Source: Nocardia iowensis
GTDB taxonomy: Bacteria; Actinomycetota; Actinomycetes; Mycobacteriales; Mycobacteriaceae
Reading direction: 5' to 3'
Length of the DNA stretch: 64,000 bases
NCBI RefSeq assembly: GCF_019222765.1
Contig: NZ_CP078145.1
Location: 8,122,001 to 8,186,000, forward strand
Every line of letters begins with the position of its first letter. Position 1 is the first letter of the stretch. Of the stretch, positions 18,285 to 26,257 are shown one piece after another. The translations under genes were made by a program, and so were the position numbers. The notes beneath the pieces were generated by a model. That model was not told where the DNA came from, searched no databases, and was given only the letters and a program-made list of their open reading frames with translations.

Positions 18285-18679
18285 CGTGTCCCCTCCCCTG
18301 GAGTGCTTGTCGGGGATCGTACCGGCGCACGGGTGACGCGTCCCGGTGTCCGGCCGACGCCGAAGCCCGGCCGTACCGACGCTCCGGCCCACGCGCGGCC
18401 CGACCCGTGCCCGGCTGGCGGGGGCAAGATCACCGATCGGTTCCGCGACAGGAGGTCGTGGAGGTGGCGGATTCCGGCCGTCGCCGGGACCAGTCGACCG
18501 GTTTGTCGAGTTCCCCAGCAGCTTCAAATGCGTCATGCTTGCTGGTACAGACGTTATTTGCGGGTATATACCTGGGTAGGGCCGCACTCGGCGCGATGGT
18601 GTGACGTAAGCCCCGTAAAGTCGTCTCACAACAGCACCACACGAAGAACGCGGCACACCGTGCAGCGCGAGGAGCACCA
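18285..18679. other. Divergent intergenic region, no gene seen
   Basis: These 395 bases separate the divergent kinase operon and thioesterase gene. I see no convincing ORF. The palindrome GGTATATACC (18563-18572), with TATATA inside and a TTGCTG at 18539-18544, is a possible promoter/operator for the thioesterase, but the 20-base spacing is poor. A GTGAC-containing AT-richer stretch follows. Nothing else is identifiable. Confidence 0.5.
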
Positions 18680-19456
18680 GTGTCACTCGATCAGCCACTC
18701 GCCCCGCTTCCCCAGGAGGGCATGGGCTTTGCTTCTGCGTGGCCCATCCGGGCAGGCGATGTGGACCCCTACGATCGGCTGCGTTTCGACGCCATCGCCC
18801 GCTACCTGCAGGACATCGCCTGGGAAAATCTGCATAAGACGTTCTTTCACCGCACCGACCCGAATTGGATTGTGCGCCGCACGGTGATCGACGTCATCCG
18901 GCCGATCCTGTGGCCGGACGAGGTACAACTGCTGCGCTGGTGCTCGGCGCTGTCGACCCGCTGGACCAATATGCGGGTGCGCGTCACCAGCACGAACGGC
19001 GGGCTGATCGAGACAGAGGGCTTCTGGATCAACATCAGCGAGTCGACCGGGATGCCCGCGCGGATCAGTGACGAGGGCCTGGCCTATCTCGGGCAGACAA
19101 CGCAGGAGCATCGGCTGCGCTGGCGGCCGTACCTGACCGACACCGCACCGGCGGAGTCCGACACCGATATGCCGTTCCCGGTGCGGGCGACCGATATCGA
19201 CCAGTACAACCACGTCAACAACGCCTGTTACTGGCAGGCGGTGGAACAGTTCATGGTCGAGTACCCCAAGCTGCTCGCCGGTCCGCATCGGGCGGTCATC
19301 GAGTACGTCGCGCCGGTGCTCGCGCGCCAGCACGTCACCGTCCGCAGCCGCTACGAGCCGGGTGACCGCACCGGGCGGCCGGTACTCCGGCTTTGGTTCG
19401 TGGTCGGTGGAACGACCACGACCGTCGTCCGCATCATGCCGTTGCCACCCGAATGA
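18680..19456 (+). CDS. Acyl-[acyl-carrier-protein] thioesterase
   Basis: The 258-residue protein is a double hotdog-fold thioesterase of the acyl-ACP type. The first hotdog (about 18-130) contains YDRLRFDAIARYLQDIAW. The second (about 165-255) contains VRATDIDQYNHVNNACYWQ, a motif typical of acyl thioesterases with an Asp/Asn/His constellation. It would release fatty acids from ACP (or CoA) for export, lipid turnover or storage lipid. The GTG start is preceded by GAGGAG. It stands alone between the kinase operon and convergent fprB. Confidence 0.85.
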   Translation: MSLDQPLAPLPQEGMGFASAWPIRAGDVDPYDRLRFDAIARYLQDIAWENLHKTFFHRTDPNWIVRRTVIDVIRPILWPDEVQLLRWCSALSTRWTNMRVRVTSTNGGLIETEGFWINISESTGMPARISDEGLAYLGQTTQEHRLRWRPYLTDTAPAESDTDMPFPVRATDIDQYNHVNNACYWQAVEQFMVEYPKLLAGPHRAVIEYVAPVLARQHVTVRSRYEPGDRTGRPVLRLWFVVGGTTTTVVRIMPLPPE

Positions 19457-19459
19457 AGC

Positions 19460-19494
19460 ACGCCGACCGGAACCTCGCGGATCCCGGTCGGCGT
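19460..19494. terminator. Bidirectional terminator hairpin
   Basis: ACGCCGACCGG (19460-19470) pairs perfectly with CCGGTCGGCGT (19484-19494) around a 13-base loop. It lies between the convergent thioesterase and fprB stops and can serve both. No U-tract is present. Confidence 0.65.
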
Positions 19495-19502
19495 CGGCGT
19501 AC

Positions 19503-21173
19503 TCAGCCGCGCGCGGCCTTCAGCAAATCCTCTCGGGTGGTGAACTTGACCCGCGGCCGTCCCGCGGACTTGCCCGCCGCCCGCTCGGCCTGATCGATCG
19601 CCCGCCACCCTTCCCGGTCCACCAGGTCGGCGTGCCGCTGCCCGAGCAATGCCTTCAACGAGGCGCGATCCGCCTCGGGCGCACCGAGTTTGCCCGAGGT
19701 GAAGTCGGCGATCAGGTTCTCGACGGTTTCCTCGGCGTCGATCCGGTTCGAGCCGATGACACCGCGGGGACCACGCTTGATCCAGCCGCTGACGTACACG
19801 CCGGACAGCGGGGTGCCGTCCGCGCCGATTACTCGGCCGTGTTCGTTCGGCATGACCCCGCGCCGCTCGTCGAAGGGCAGGTCGGCCACGGCCGCGCCGC
19901 GGTATCCGATGGACCGCAGCACCAGCCCGGCGTCCATCCGCTCGGTGCGGTCGGTCGCCCGCGCCACCAATTGGCCGTTCTCCTCGAACAATTCGTTGTG
20001 CACGAACTCGATCGACTCGACCCGGTCGGTGCCGGTGAGCGCGGTCGGCGAGGCCAGGTAGCGGAAGACGATCCGCTTGTGGTTCGGATCGCGCCGCCCG
20101 CCCGCGTACTCCTCGGCGAGGGTGTATTTGAGCTTCAGCGACGGCTCGACGTTCGGATCGTCCAGCAGTGCCTGGCTGGCGTGATCGAGCGCGAGGTCGG
20201 CCTCGTCGACGATGACGTCGATGCCGTTGAGGTGGGCCAGCGCCAGGAACTCCGAAGACGTGTACGCCGCCTGTAGCGGGCCGCGCCTGCCGAGCACGAC
20301 CACCTCGCGAATATTGCTGTGGCGCAGGGCGTCCAGCGCATGGTCGGCGATGTCGGTCTTGGCCAGTTCGTCTGGCGAGACCGTCAAGACGCGGGCGACG
20401 TCGAGCGCGACATTGCCGTTGCCGACGATCACCGCGCGCTCGCCGGACAGGTCGAACTGCCGGTCCGCGAAGTCCGGGTGGCCGTTGTACCAGGCGACGA
20501 ACTCGGTGGCCGAGTGGCTGCCCGGCAGATCCTCGCCGGGCACGTCGAGGCGGCGGTCGGTCGACGCGCCGACCGCGTAGATGACGGCGTGGTGGTGGCG
20601 CAGCAGTTCCTCGTGCGAGATGTGCGTGCCGACCTCGACGTTGAGGTAGTACTGCAGTGCTTCCCGCCGGAACGCGGACTCGAACAAGCTCGACACCGTC
20701 TTGGTGCCCGGATGATCGGGCGCGACGCCCGCCCGGACCAGACCCCACGGCGTCGGCACCCGGTCGAACATCTCGATCTCCACGTCCGCTCGGCGCAGCA
20801 GCTCGTCGGCCGCGTAGCAGGCCGCGGGACCGGCGCCGACGATCGCCACCCGCAGCGTGCCGAGTTCCTTCGGCGGCCGCGGCGGCGTCACGATCGGGTC
20901 GAAGTTGGATTCGAGCGGGTGCCGTTCGAAATACGCGGCGTTGATGTCGCGGTATCGGGCCAGCGATGCGGTCAGGTCGTCCTCGGAGAAGATGGCCTCC
21001 ACCGGGCACGCGTCGACGCACGCACCGCAGTCGATACAGGTGTCGGGGTCGATGTAGAGCATCTCGGTGGTCGCGAACTCCGGTTGATCCGGGGTCGGAC
21101 GGATGCAATCGACTGGGCACTCGGAAACGCAGCTGGCGTCGTTGCAACAACGCTGCGTGATTACGTAGGCCAT
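19503..21173 (-). CDS. fprB: FprB-type ferredoxin fused to ferredoxin-NADP reductase
   Basis: The 556-residue flavoprotein begins with a ferredoxin module holding two iron-sulfur cysteine sets (CCNDASCVSECPVDC and CIDCGACVDACP). An adrenodoxin-reductase-like FAD/NADP domain follows, with GAGPAACYAADEL near 115 and GNGNVALDVARVL for NADP. It closely matches the domain order of mycobacterial FprB. It should pass electrons between NADPH and ferredoxins or P450 systems. ATG at 21173 is chosen with GAGGA upstream. It is divergent from the SixA-like gene. Confidence 0.93.
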   Translation of the reverse strand: MAYVITQRCCNDASCVSECPVDCIRPTPDQPEFATTEMLYIDPDTCIDCGACVDACPVEAIFSEDDLTASLARYRDINAAYFERHPLESNFDPIVTPPRPPKELGTLRVAIVGAGPAACYAADELLRRADVEIEMFDRVPTPWGLVRAGVAPDHPGTKTVSSLFESAFRREALQYYLNVEVGTHISHEELLRHHHAVIYAVGASTDRRLDVPGEDLPGSHSATEFVAWYNGHPDFADRQFDLSGERAVIVGNGNVALDVARVLTVSPDELAKTDIADHALDALRHSNIREVVVLGRRGPLQAAYTSSEFLALAHLNGIDVIVDEADLALDHASQALLDDPNVEPSLKLKYTLAEEYAGGRRDPNHKRIVFRYLASPTALTGTDRVESIEFVHNELFEENGQLVARATDRTERMDAGLVLRSIGYRGAAVADLPFDERRGVMPNEHGRVIGADGTPLSGVYVSGWIKRGPRGVIGSNRIDAEETVENLIADFTSGKLGAPEADRASLKALLGQRHADLVDREGWRAIDQAERAAGKSAGRPRVKFTTREDLLKAARG

Positions 21174-21331
21174 ATTGTGCAGATCCTCGAAGATGTACGT
21201 GGGCTGTAGGCCACCCGGTGGGCAGAGGTGGACAGAAACATCACGACGCGGAACCACCGCGATGTGACGCCGCTTTCAGTTTGCCTCGAGTGTGGTCGAG
21301 GCCATGCGACCGGAGGCCTTACGGTATCCCC

Positions 21332-21823
21332 ATGGTGCGGACTCTGATCCTCATGCGACACGGCAAGTCGGCGTATCCCGACGGTGTCGGCGACCACGAG
21401 CGCCCGCTGGCGCCGCGCGGACAGCGCGAGGCCGGACTGGCCGGCGCATGGTTGCGCGAAACCCAGCCGCCGATCGACGCGGTGCGGTGTTCCACGGCGA
21501 CCCGCACCAGGGAGACATTGGCGGCCACCGGCATCGACGCGCCGGTCGTCTATGAGGCCGGGATCTACGAAGCCTCGCCGCAAAGCCTCATCGAGCTGGT
21601 CCAACTCAGCGACGACGACGTGTCGACGCTGCTGGTGATCGGGCACGCGCCCGGAATGCCGTGGACCGCATGGGAGTTGGCGAGCAATCGGAGTTCGACG
21701 CCCGCCATCGAGCTCAGTCGAAAGTTCCCGACCTCCGCACTTGCGGTGCTCGAGTTCGACCGACCGTGGCGGCAGGTCGATCCGGGAACCGGTGAGCTGG
21801 TGCGTTTCCACATACCCCGCTGA
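21332..21823 (+). CDS. SixA-like histidine phosphatase
   Basis: The 163-residue protein has the histidine-phosphatase signature RHGKS with nucleophilic H10 and a second catalytic histidine in VIGHAPGM. The short single-domain size fits the SixA phosphohistidine phosphatase group rather than phosphoglycerate mutase. Such enzymes remove phosphate from phospho-His proteins or small substrates. ATG at 21332 is used, but the ribosome site (CGGAGG) is farther away than ideal, and GTG at 21335 is possible. The substrate is unknown. Confidence 0.85.
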   Translation: MVRTLILMRHGKSAYPDGVGDHERPLAPRGQREAGLAGAWLRETQPPIDAVRCSTATRTRETLAATGIDAPVVYEAGIYEASPQSLIELVQLSDDDVSTLLVIGHAPGMPWTAWELASNRSSTPAIELSRKFPTSALAVLEFDRPWRQVDPGTGELVRFHIPR

Positions 21824-21831
21824 GTCGTTGG

Positions 21832-22035
21832 TCAGCGCAGCAGCTTGCCGCCGACCACCACGACCGCGCCGAGGATGACCAGCAGCACGAACGCGGCGAA
21901 CCCGCCGAGCAGCCACCACACGACGGCGAGCGCGAGCACCACCGGCGCCACCGCGATGGCGGTGATCACGGGGCTTTCCTTGACCGTCGCGAGGGCCGAA
22001 CGGGCCCTGATCCGGTTGACGTCCTTACCAGGCAT
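21832..22035 (-). CDS. Small membrane protein with two transmembrane helices
   Basis: A 67-residue protein has a short basic N-terminus (GKDVNRIRARSALATVKES) and two closely spaced hydrophobic helices (about 23-43 and 46-64). It ends in GGKLLR. No enzymatic motif is present. It is convergent with the SixA-like gene (8-base gap). The family is not recognised; an inner-membrane small protein is all that can be said. Confidence 0.6.
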   Translation of the reverse strand: MPGKDVNRIRARSALATVKESPVITAIAVAPVVLALAVVWWLLGGFAAFVLLVILGAVVVVGGKLLR

Positions 22036-22093
22036 GCCACCAGCGTAGGCCGGAAGTCAGGACTTTGTCGGTGACCGATGGGATGCTCGGGCG

Positions 22094-22462
22094 ATGGATT
22101 GGAAAATCGAGCTCATCGCGATCCCGGTAACCGACGTGGATCGCGCGAAGGACTTCTACACCAAGATCGGTTTCAACGCCGATCACGATCATCGGGTCGA
22201 CGAGAACATACGGTTCGTGCAGCTCACGCCGCCCGGTTCGGGATGCTCCATCTGTATCGGGGAAGGCATCACCGACGCGGCGCCGGGCAGTGTGCGTGGC
22301 ATGCAGGTGGTGGTGGCCAGCGCGGAGGACGCGTACCAGCAACTGGTGGCCGCCGGGGTGGAGGCGAAGCCGGTGGAGACGCTCGACTGGGGGAAGTTCA
22401 CGTACTTCGCTGATCCGGATGGGAACCAGTGGGCTGTGCAGGAACTGCCGAAGTACAACTGA
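22094..22462 (+). CDS. VOC-family (glyoxalase-like) protein
   Basis: The 122-residue protein has a single vicinal-oxygen-chelate unit pair. It starts with IPVTDVDRAKDFYTKIGF and ends with FADPDGNQWAVQEL, which holds a typical metal-binding glutamate. Such stand-alone VOC proteins include dioxygenases, glyoxalases and antibiotic-binding proteins; the substrate cannot be deduced. It ends before a double hairpin facing the Uma2-type gene. Confidence 0.8.
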   Translation: MDWKIELIAIPVTDVDRAKDFYTKIGFNADHDHRVDENIRFVQLTPPGSGCSICIGEGITDAAPGSVRGMQVVVASAEDAYQQLVAAGVEAKPVETLDWGKFTYFADPDGNQWAVQELPKYN

Positions 22463-22494
22463 CGTAGGGCCTTTCGACCCGTGACCGAGGTCGG

Positions 22495-22526
22495 ACTCCG
22501 GAGCTCGGAGTGGCGGTTACGCCACT
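22495..22526. terminator. Overlapping hairpins between convergent genes
   Basis: ACTCCG/CGGAGT (22495-22500, 22506-22511) and AGTGGCG/CGCCACT (22509-22515, 22520-22526) share bases and so are mutually exclusive. They lie between the VOC gene and the convergent Uma2 gene and likely act as a bidirectional terminator. Confidence 0.5.
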
Positions 22527-22530
22527 CACG

Positions 22531-23115
22531 TCAGTCCAGCTCCTCCAATAGGTCCAACCGGATGGTCAGCGGGCACGGCGAGGTGGTTGTGTAGACATCG
22601 GTCACCTCGCCGTCATCGACGTACCCGAGCTCTTCGGTGTGCCGGAAAGCTACCAAGCTGAGTGGCGGGCTCAGGTCGATGATCCAGTAGTGCGGAATTC
22701 CAGCGTCTGCGTACTCGCTTCGCTTCATGACGTAATCCGTTCGCCGGGAGCCCGGCGAGACGATCTCTACAACAAGATGGACAGCGGATGCGCGGAGGAT
22801 TCCCGCTTCGGCACGAACTCGTTTGAATTCGGCGCGTTCGACCACAACCAGATCCGGCCGACGGACCGTGGCGGGCCCATCCTCCGGAACCAACTGCAGG
22901 TCGAGGTCGACATCGGGCACGGCAATCAGGTCCCGCGGAAGCTGAGGCTTCACCTGGACGTAGAGCTCGGCACCCGCGACGTTGTGTTCCGGCTTCGGCG
23001 ACGGCGAAATGGTAAGAACCCCCTCTTGCAACTCCCGATGGCACAGCTCGTCCTCAGGAAGTGCCAAATAATCGGCAATCGTCAGCAGCTGCCACGGTTT
23101 CGGAAGTGCCGTCAC
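22531..23115 (-). CDS. Uma2 family (DUF820) putative endonuclease-fold protein
   Basis: The 194-residue protein has Uma2/DUF820 features: an N-terminal YLALPEDELCHRELQEGVL, a central PDVDLDLQLVPEDGPATVRRPDLVVV and VHLVVEIVSPGSRRTDYVMKRSEYADAGIPHYWIID (quoted in parts), giving a D...E-x-(I/V) restriction-endonuclease-like active site. The family is very abundant in Streptomyces, Nocardia and cyanobacteria. Its role is unsettled, and nuclease activity is predicted from the fold. Base composition looks slightly less GC-biased than its neighbours, which suggests mobility. The neighbouring divergent gene is a MerR regulator. Confidence 0.85.
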   Translation of the reverse strand: MTALPKPWQLLTIADYLALPEDELCHRELQEGVLTISPSPKPEHNVAGAELYVQVKPQLPRDLIAVPDVDLDLQLVPEDGPATVRRPDLVVVERAEFKRVRAEAGILRASAVHLVVEIVSPGSRRTDYVMKRSEYADAGIPHYWIIDLSPPLSLVAFRHTEELGYVDDGEVTDVYTTTSPCPLTIRLDLLEELD

Positions 23116-23213
23116 CCTCGCTCCTCAGCTCGTCCCGCCCCTGGTCGGCTCCAGTGTCCCACGCAAGGTACGCACTCGGCCGTAACCCGACCTCGGTTTT
23201 ACGTAGATTGGAC

Positions 23214-23244
23214 TTGCTTGGAGTGCACTCCAGGTGACTAGCGT
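23214..23244 (+). promoter_or_regulatory. MerR-type promoter with 19-bp spacer and operator dyad
   Basis: TTGCTT (23214-23219) and TAGCGT (23239-23244) are separated by exactly 19 bases. The spacer carries the perfect dyad TGGAGTGCACTCCA (23219-23232). The overlong spacer with internal dyad is the hallmark of MerR-activated promoters. The adjacent MerR gene starts 30 bases downstream, so autoregulation together with the aldo-keto reductase is expected. Confidence 0.75.
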
Positions 23245-23274
23245 CGTCGGTGTTCAACGGGAAGGGCGAGTGTC

Positions 23275-23727
23275 GTGAGTGAAGCCGCACGGAACGAGCG
23301 AGGCAGCGACTGGGAACAGCCGAGGTATTCGATCGGTGAGGTCGCCGAGCGGTCGGGGCTCAGCCGGGACACGCTGCGCTGGTACGAGCGGATCGGGCTG
23401 ATGGATTACGTCGGCCGGGACCACGCCGGTAAGCGGCGGTTCAGCAACCGTGACCTGGAGTGGCTGGCACTGATCGGCCGCCTGCGCACCACCGGGATGT
23501 CGGTGGCGGACATGGTCCGCTACGCCGAGCTGGTGCGGGCCGGGGAGTCGACGTTCCCCGAGCGGCTGGAGATGTTCCGCAACACGCGCGCCGAGGTACT
23601 CGCCAAGATCGATGAACTTCGTCAGACCGTGGCCGTACTGGACTACAAGATCGACGTCTACGAAGGCAAGGCGCAACTTGCCCGGCCGGCCACGATCACC
23701 GTGCAGAGGGAAGGGATCAAGGTATGA
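23275..23727 (+). CDS. MerR family transcriptional regulator
   Basis: The 150-residue protein has an N-terminal MerR winged helix (YSIGEVAERSGLSRDTLRWYERIGL) and a coiled-coil dimer helix, then a short C-terminus without the metal-binding cysteines of CueR/ZntR. It resembles the MerR regulators that sit beside aldo-keto reductases and respond to electrophiles or aldehydes. GTG at 23275 follows a GGGAAGGG-type ribosome site. The stop overlaps the reductase start (ATGA). It should bind the dyad at 23219-23232 and activate its own operon. Confidence 0.92.
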   Translation: MSEAARNERGSDWEQPRYSIGEVAERSGLSRDTLRWYERIGLMDYVGRDHAGKRRFSNRDLEWLALIGRLRTTGMSVADMVRYAELVRAGESTFPERLEMFRNTRAEVLAKIDELRQTVAVLDYKIDVYEGKAQLARPATITVQREGIKV

Positions 23728-24740
23728 CCACCACCGAAACGCTGCCAACGACCACGCTGGGAGCCAGCGGCATCGAGGTCGGCGTGCAGGGGCTGGGTTG
23801 CATGGGGATGAGCGAGTTCTACGGAACCACCGATCTCACCGAAGCACGGGCGACCCTGGACCGGGCGCTGGAACTCGGCGTCACGCTGTTCGACACCGCC
23901 GACATGTACGGCTCCGGCCACAACGAGGAATTCCTCGGCGAGTTCGTGCGTGCCCATCGTGATCGGGTGGTGCTGGCCACCAAGTTCGGCATCGTCCGCA
24001 AGGCCGACGACCCCGCCTACCGCGGCATCGACAACTCGCCCGAATACATCCGGCAGGCGGTGGAGGCCAGCCTGCGCAGGCTCGGCATCGACACCATCGA
24101 CCTGTACTACATGCATCGTCGCGACCCGGCGGTGCCGATCGAGGACACTGTCGGCGCACTGGCGGAGTTGGTGCGGCAGGGCAAGATTCGGGCGATCGGC
24201 CTGTCCGAAGTGACCGGGCCAGAGCTGCGCGCGGCGCAGTCGGTACATCCGATCGCGGCCGTGCAGTCCGAGTGGTCGATATTTTCCCGGGATGTCGAGC
24301 GGACGGTGGTGCCCGCCGCCACCGAGCTCGGCGTGACCTTCGTGCCGTACTCGCCGCTGGGCCGCGGCTTTCTCACCGGTGCGGTCGCGGCGGCCGGGGA
24401 ACTCGCGGAAGGCGATGTGCGGCGGGTTTTTCCGCGCTTCGCCGAGGACAACGCCGCCCGCAACGCCGAACTGCTCGCTCCGCTGCGGACCATCGCCGAG
24501 GCGCGCGGTGTGACGCTGGCGCAGGTGGCGTTGGCCTGGTTGCACGCGCAGAGTCGAGTGCGCGACCTGTCGGTGGCTCCGATTCCCGGTACCCGCAGCA
24601 GGACTCGGCTCGCCGAGAACGTTGCGGCCGCGACCATCGCACTGAGCGATGACGAGCTGGTCACGCTGGAGCCGATCGCGGGCCAAGTGACCGGAAACCG
24701 GTACGGAGACATGTCTTTCACCTCTGCGGGCCGGGAATAA
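23724..24740 (+). CDS. Aldo/keto reductase
   Basis: The 338-residue NADPH-dependent reductase has the AKR barrel with catalytic tetrad context: D in FDTADMYGSG with Y, K in VVLATKFG and H in YYMHRRDP. The NADP-binding C-terminus (IPGTRSRTRLAENV) is also present. It reduces aldehydes or ketones to alcohols. It overlaps the merR stop by four bases and is followed 28 bases later by an ABM-domain monooxygenase. The operon therefore looks like an inducible electrophile/quinone detoxification unit. Confidence 0.94.
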   Translation: MTTTETLPTTTLGASGIEVGVQGLGCMGMSEFYGTTDLTEARATLDRALELGVTLFDTADMYGSGHNEEFLGEFVRAHRDRVVLATKFGIVRKADDPAYRGIDNSPEYIRQAVEASLRRLGIDTIDLYYMHRRDPAVPIEDTVGALAELVRQGKIRAIGLSEVTGPELRAAQSVHPIAAVQSEWSIFSRDVERTVVPAATELGVTFVPYSPLGRGFLTGAVAAAGELAEGDVRRVFPRFAEDNAARNAELLAPLRTIAEARGVTLAQVALAWLHAQSRVRDLSVAPIPGTRSRTRLAENVAAATIALSDDELVTLEPIAGQVTGNRYGDMSFTSAGRE

Positions 24741-24768
24741 CAAGCACCACAACAGATCAGGAGTCCAC

Positions 24769-25059
24769 GTGCCTTCGCTGACGCTCAATGTCCGGTTCAC
24801 CGCCAAGCCCGGCCGCGAGGCCGAGCTGCGCGAGGTACTGCTCGGCATGATCGAACCGACCGTCGCCGAGGAGGGCTGTCTCGGCTATGAGCTCTACCTG
24901 CATCCCACCGATCCGAGCCGGGTCGTGCTGCTGGAGGAATGGGTCGACGCCGACGCCTTGGCCGCGCACTTCGAAACCGCGCACCTGAAGCACTGCGCGG
25001 CGGCCTTGGACGACATCCTGTTCGAGCCGTTCCAATTGCGGCGGTTCAACGAGATCTAG
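24769..25059 (+). CDS. ABM-domain protein, putative quinol monooxygenase
   Basis: The 96-residue protein has the antibiotic-biosynthesis-monooxygenase (dimeric ferredoxin-like) fold: LNVRFTAKPGREAELREVLL, then EEGCLGYELYLHP and LLEEWVDADALAAHF. This is the pattern of YgiN-type quinol monooxygenases. The GTG start follows AGGAG (24760-24764). It is the third gene of the merR operon, followed directly by a terminator, and may help recycle or modify quinones. Confidence 0.88.
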   Translation: MPSLTLNVRFTAKPGREAELREVLLGMIEPTVAEEGCLGYELYLHPTDPSRVVLLEEWVDADALAAHFETAHLKHCAAALDDILFEPFQLRRFNEI

Positions 25060-25065
25060 CGACCA

Positions 25066-25100
25066 CAGCGCAGCCCGGCAATCGCCGGGCTGCGCTGTTT
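25066..25100 (+). terminator. Rho-independent terminator of the merR operon
   Basis: A 14-bp perfect stem, CAGCGCAGCCCGGC (25066-25079) with GCCGGGCTGCGCTG (25084-25097), an AATC loop and TTT after the stem, lies seven bases past the ABM gene stop. Confidence 0.85.
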
Positions 25101-25118
25101 CGCACAGGCGGCGCTGTC

Positions 25119-25289
25119 TCAGTGGAACGTGCGCCCGCCCAGCGACGCGCTGATCACCGCGGGTGGCGTCCAGCCGACCATGAGATTCGCCCGCTCCTGC
25201 GGCGTGAGATCCTGCCTGGCCCAGATGCGGTGCGCGCTGCGGCGGCAGGCGGCGACCAATGTGGGTGCGGTGCGGTTGCGGAACCTCAT
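25119..25289 (-). CDS. Small basic protein of 56 residues (unrecognised)
   Basis: A short frame reads MRFRNRTAPTLVAACRRS and continues HRIWARQDLTPQERANLM to end GGRTFH. Support comes from a strong AAGGAG seven bases before ATG (25289), good codon usage and no competing frame. The protein is basic at the N-terminus and has two cysteine-free helical stretches after C15. It lies between the merR-operon terminator and the AhpD-type gene. The family is not recognised; a small regulatory or DNA/RNA-binding role is only a guess. Confidence 0.6.
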   Translation of the reverse strand: MRFRNRTAPTLVAACRRSAHRIWARQDLTPQERANLMVGWTPPAVISASLGGRTFH

Positions 25290-25462
25290 GGCATTTCTCC
25301 TTCGATGAACCTCCCATATTCGTGCCGCGCGTCGACCCGCGCGAGAGGCGACGGAGGATCTCTACGAGTTCCGTATGCCGGTGTAAATGAACTCGGACCT
25401 CGGTCCGTTTGAACGCGGCCCCGCCGCGTGACGGGGTGTGCGGGCCGCTAGCATCCAATGGA

Positions 25463-26257
25463 GTGAAGCCCGATGTACCGCATGACCGCGTCTGGATCGA
25501 CAAGCAGACGCCCGCCGCGTTCCGTGCCCTCGGCAAGGTCGCCAGCGAAGTACGCGCCGCCGGCGCCGAAGTCGGCTTGGATCGCAAGCTCATCGAGCTG
25601 ATCAACCTGCGGGTTTCCCAGATCAACGGCTGCGCCTATTGCCTGGACACACACCAGCGTGCCGCGCTCGCCGCGGGGAATACCCCACAGGAATTGGCCG
25701 TGCTGCCCGCATGGCGTCGCACGGAGCTGTACTCACCGAAGGAACAGGCGGCTCTCGAGCTGGCCGAGATCACCGCGACGCTGCCGGACGAGGACACGAT
25801 GGAGCGTGCATACGCTTTCGCGCGCGAACATCTGACGGACGATCAGCTGTCCGTCGTCGTCTGGGCGGCCACCACGATCGGCGCGTTCAATCGCGTGTCG
25901 ATCCTCAGCAAACATCCGGTACGCGCATCGAAGGAGAAGTCGACCATGACCGCAGCCGCTTCGGAATCCACGGTTGTCCGCAACGACGAGAAGCACCGGT
26001 ACGAGGTGTTCTACGGCGGCAAGCTCGCCGGGTTCGCCGAATACGAGGAGCGCGACGACGAGACAGTGTTCACCCACACCGAGATCGATGGTGCGTTCTC
26101 CGGTAAAGGTCTCGGCAGCACGCTCGCCAAGCACGCCATCGAAGACGCGGTCGAGCGGGAGCGGGCGATCCGGCCGCAGTGCCCGTTTATCAAGGCGTAC
26201 CTGGACAAGCACCCGCAGTACGACGCGCATGTCATCGGCAAGGGCATTACTCGGTGA
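25463..26257 (+). CDS. AhpD-like (carboxymuconolactone decarboxylase family) domain fused to a GNAT-like acetyltransferase domain
   Basis: One open frame of 264 residues joins two usually separate proteins. Residues about 10-155 are an AhpD-like CMD domain with the redox CxxC in NGCAYCLDTHQ. Residues from about 162 on are a small YidJ-type N-acetyltransferase domain (FYGGKLAGFAEYEERDD, then GKGLGSTLAKHAIEDA). A strong internal site AAGGAG sits before ATG 25946, exactly at the domain border, so the acetyltransferase may also be made alone. GTG 25463 lies ten bases after TAGCAT, so a nearly leaderless start is possible. The stop overlaps the pirin start (GTGA). Confidence 0.8.
   Translation: MKPDVPHDRVWIDKQTPAAFRALGKVASEVRAAGAEVGLDRKLIELINLRVSQINGCAYCLDTHQRAALAAGNTPQELAVLPAWRRTELYSPKEQAALELAEITATLPDEDTMERAYAFAREHLTDDQLSVVVWAATTIGAFNRVSILSKHPVRASKEKSTMTAAASESTVVRNDEKHRYEVFYGGKLAGFAEYEERDDETVFTHTEIDGAFSGKGLGSTLAKHAIEDAVERERAIRPQCPFIKAYLDKHPQYDAHVIGKGITR

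Noticed and set aside
18346..18579. 77-residue plus-strand frame in the kinase/thioesterase gap
   Set aside because: Arg/Gly/Pro-rich translation, no ribosome site, and no domain; judged non-coding.
19351..21150. 599-residue Arg-rich minus-strand frame
   Set aside because: Overlaps fprB in another frame of the same strand; the fprB frame has clear domains and a ribosome site.
22531..23115. Transposon or IS-encoded nuclease
   Set aside because: Uma2 proteins are widespread stand-alone genes. No terminal inverted repeats or target duplications are visible.
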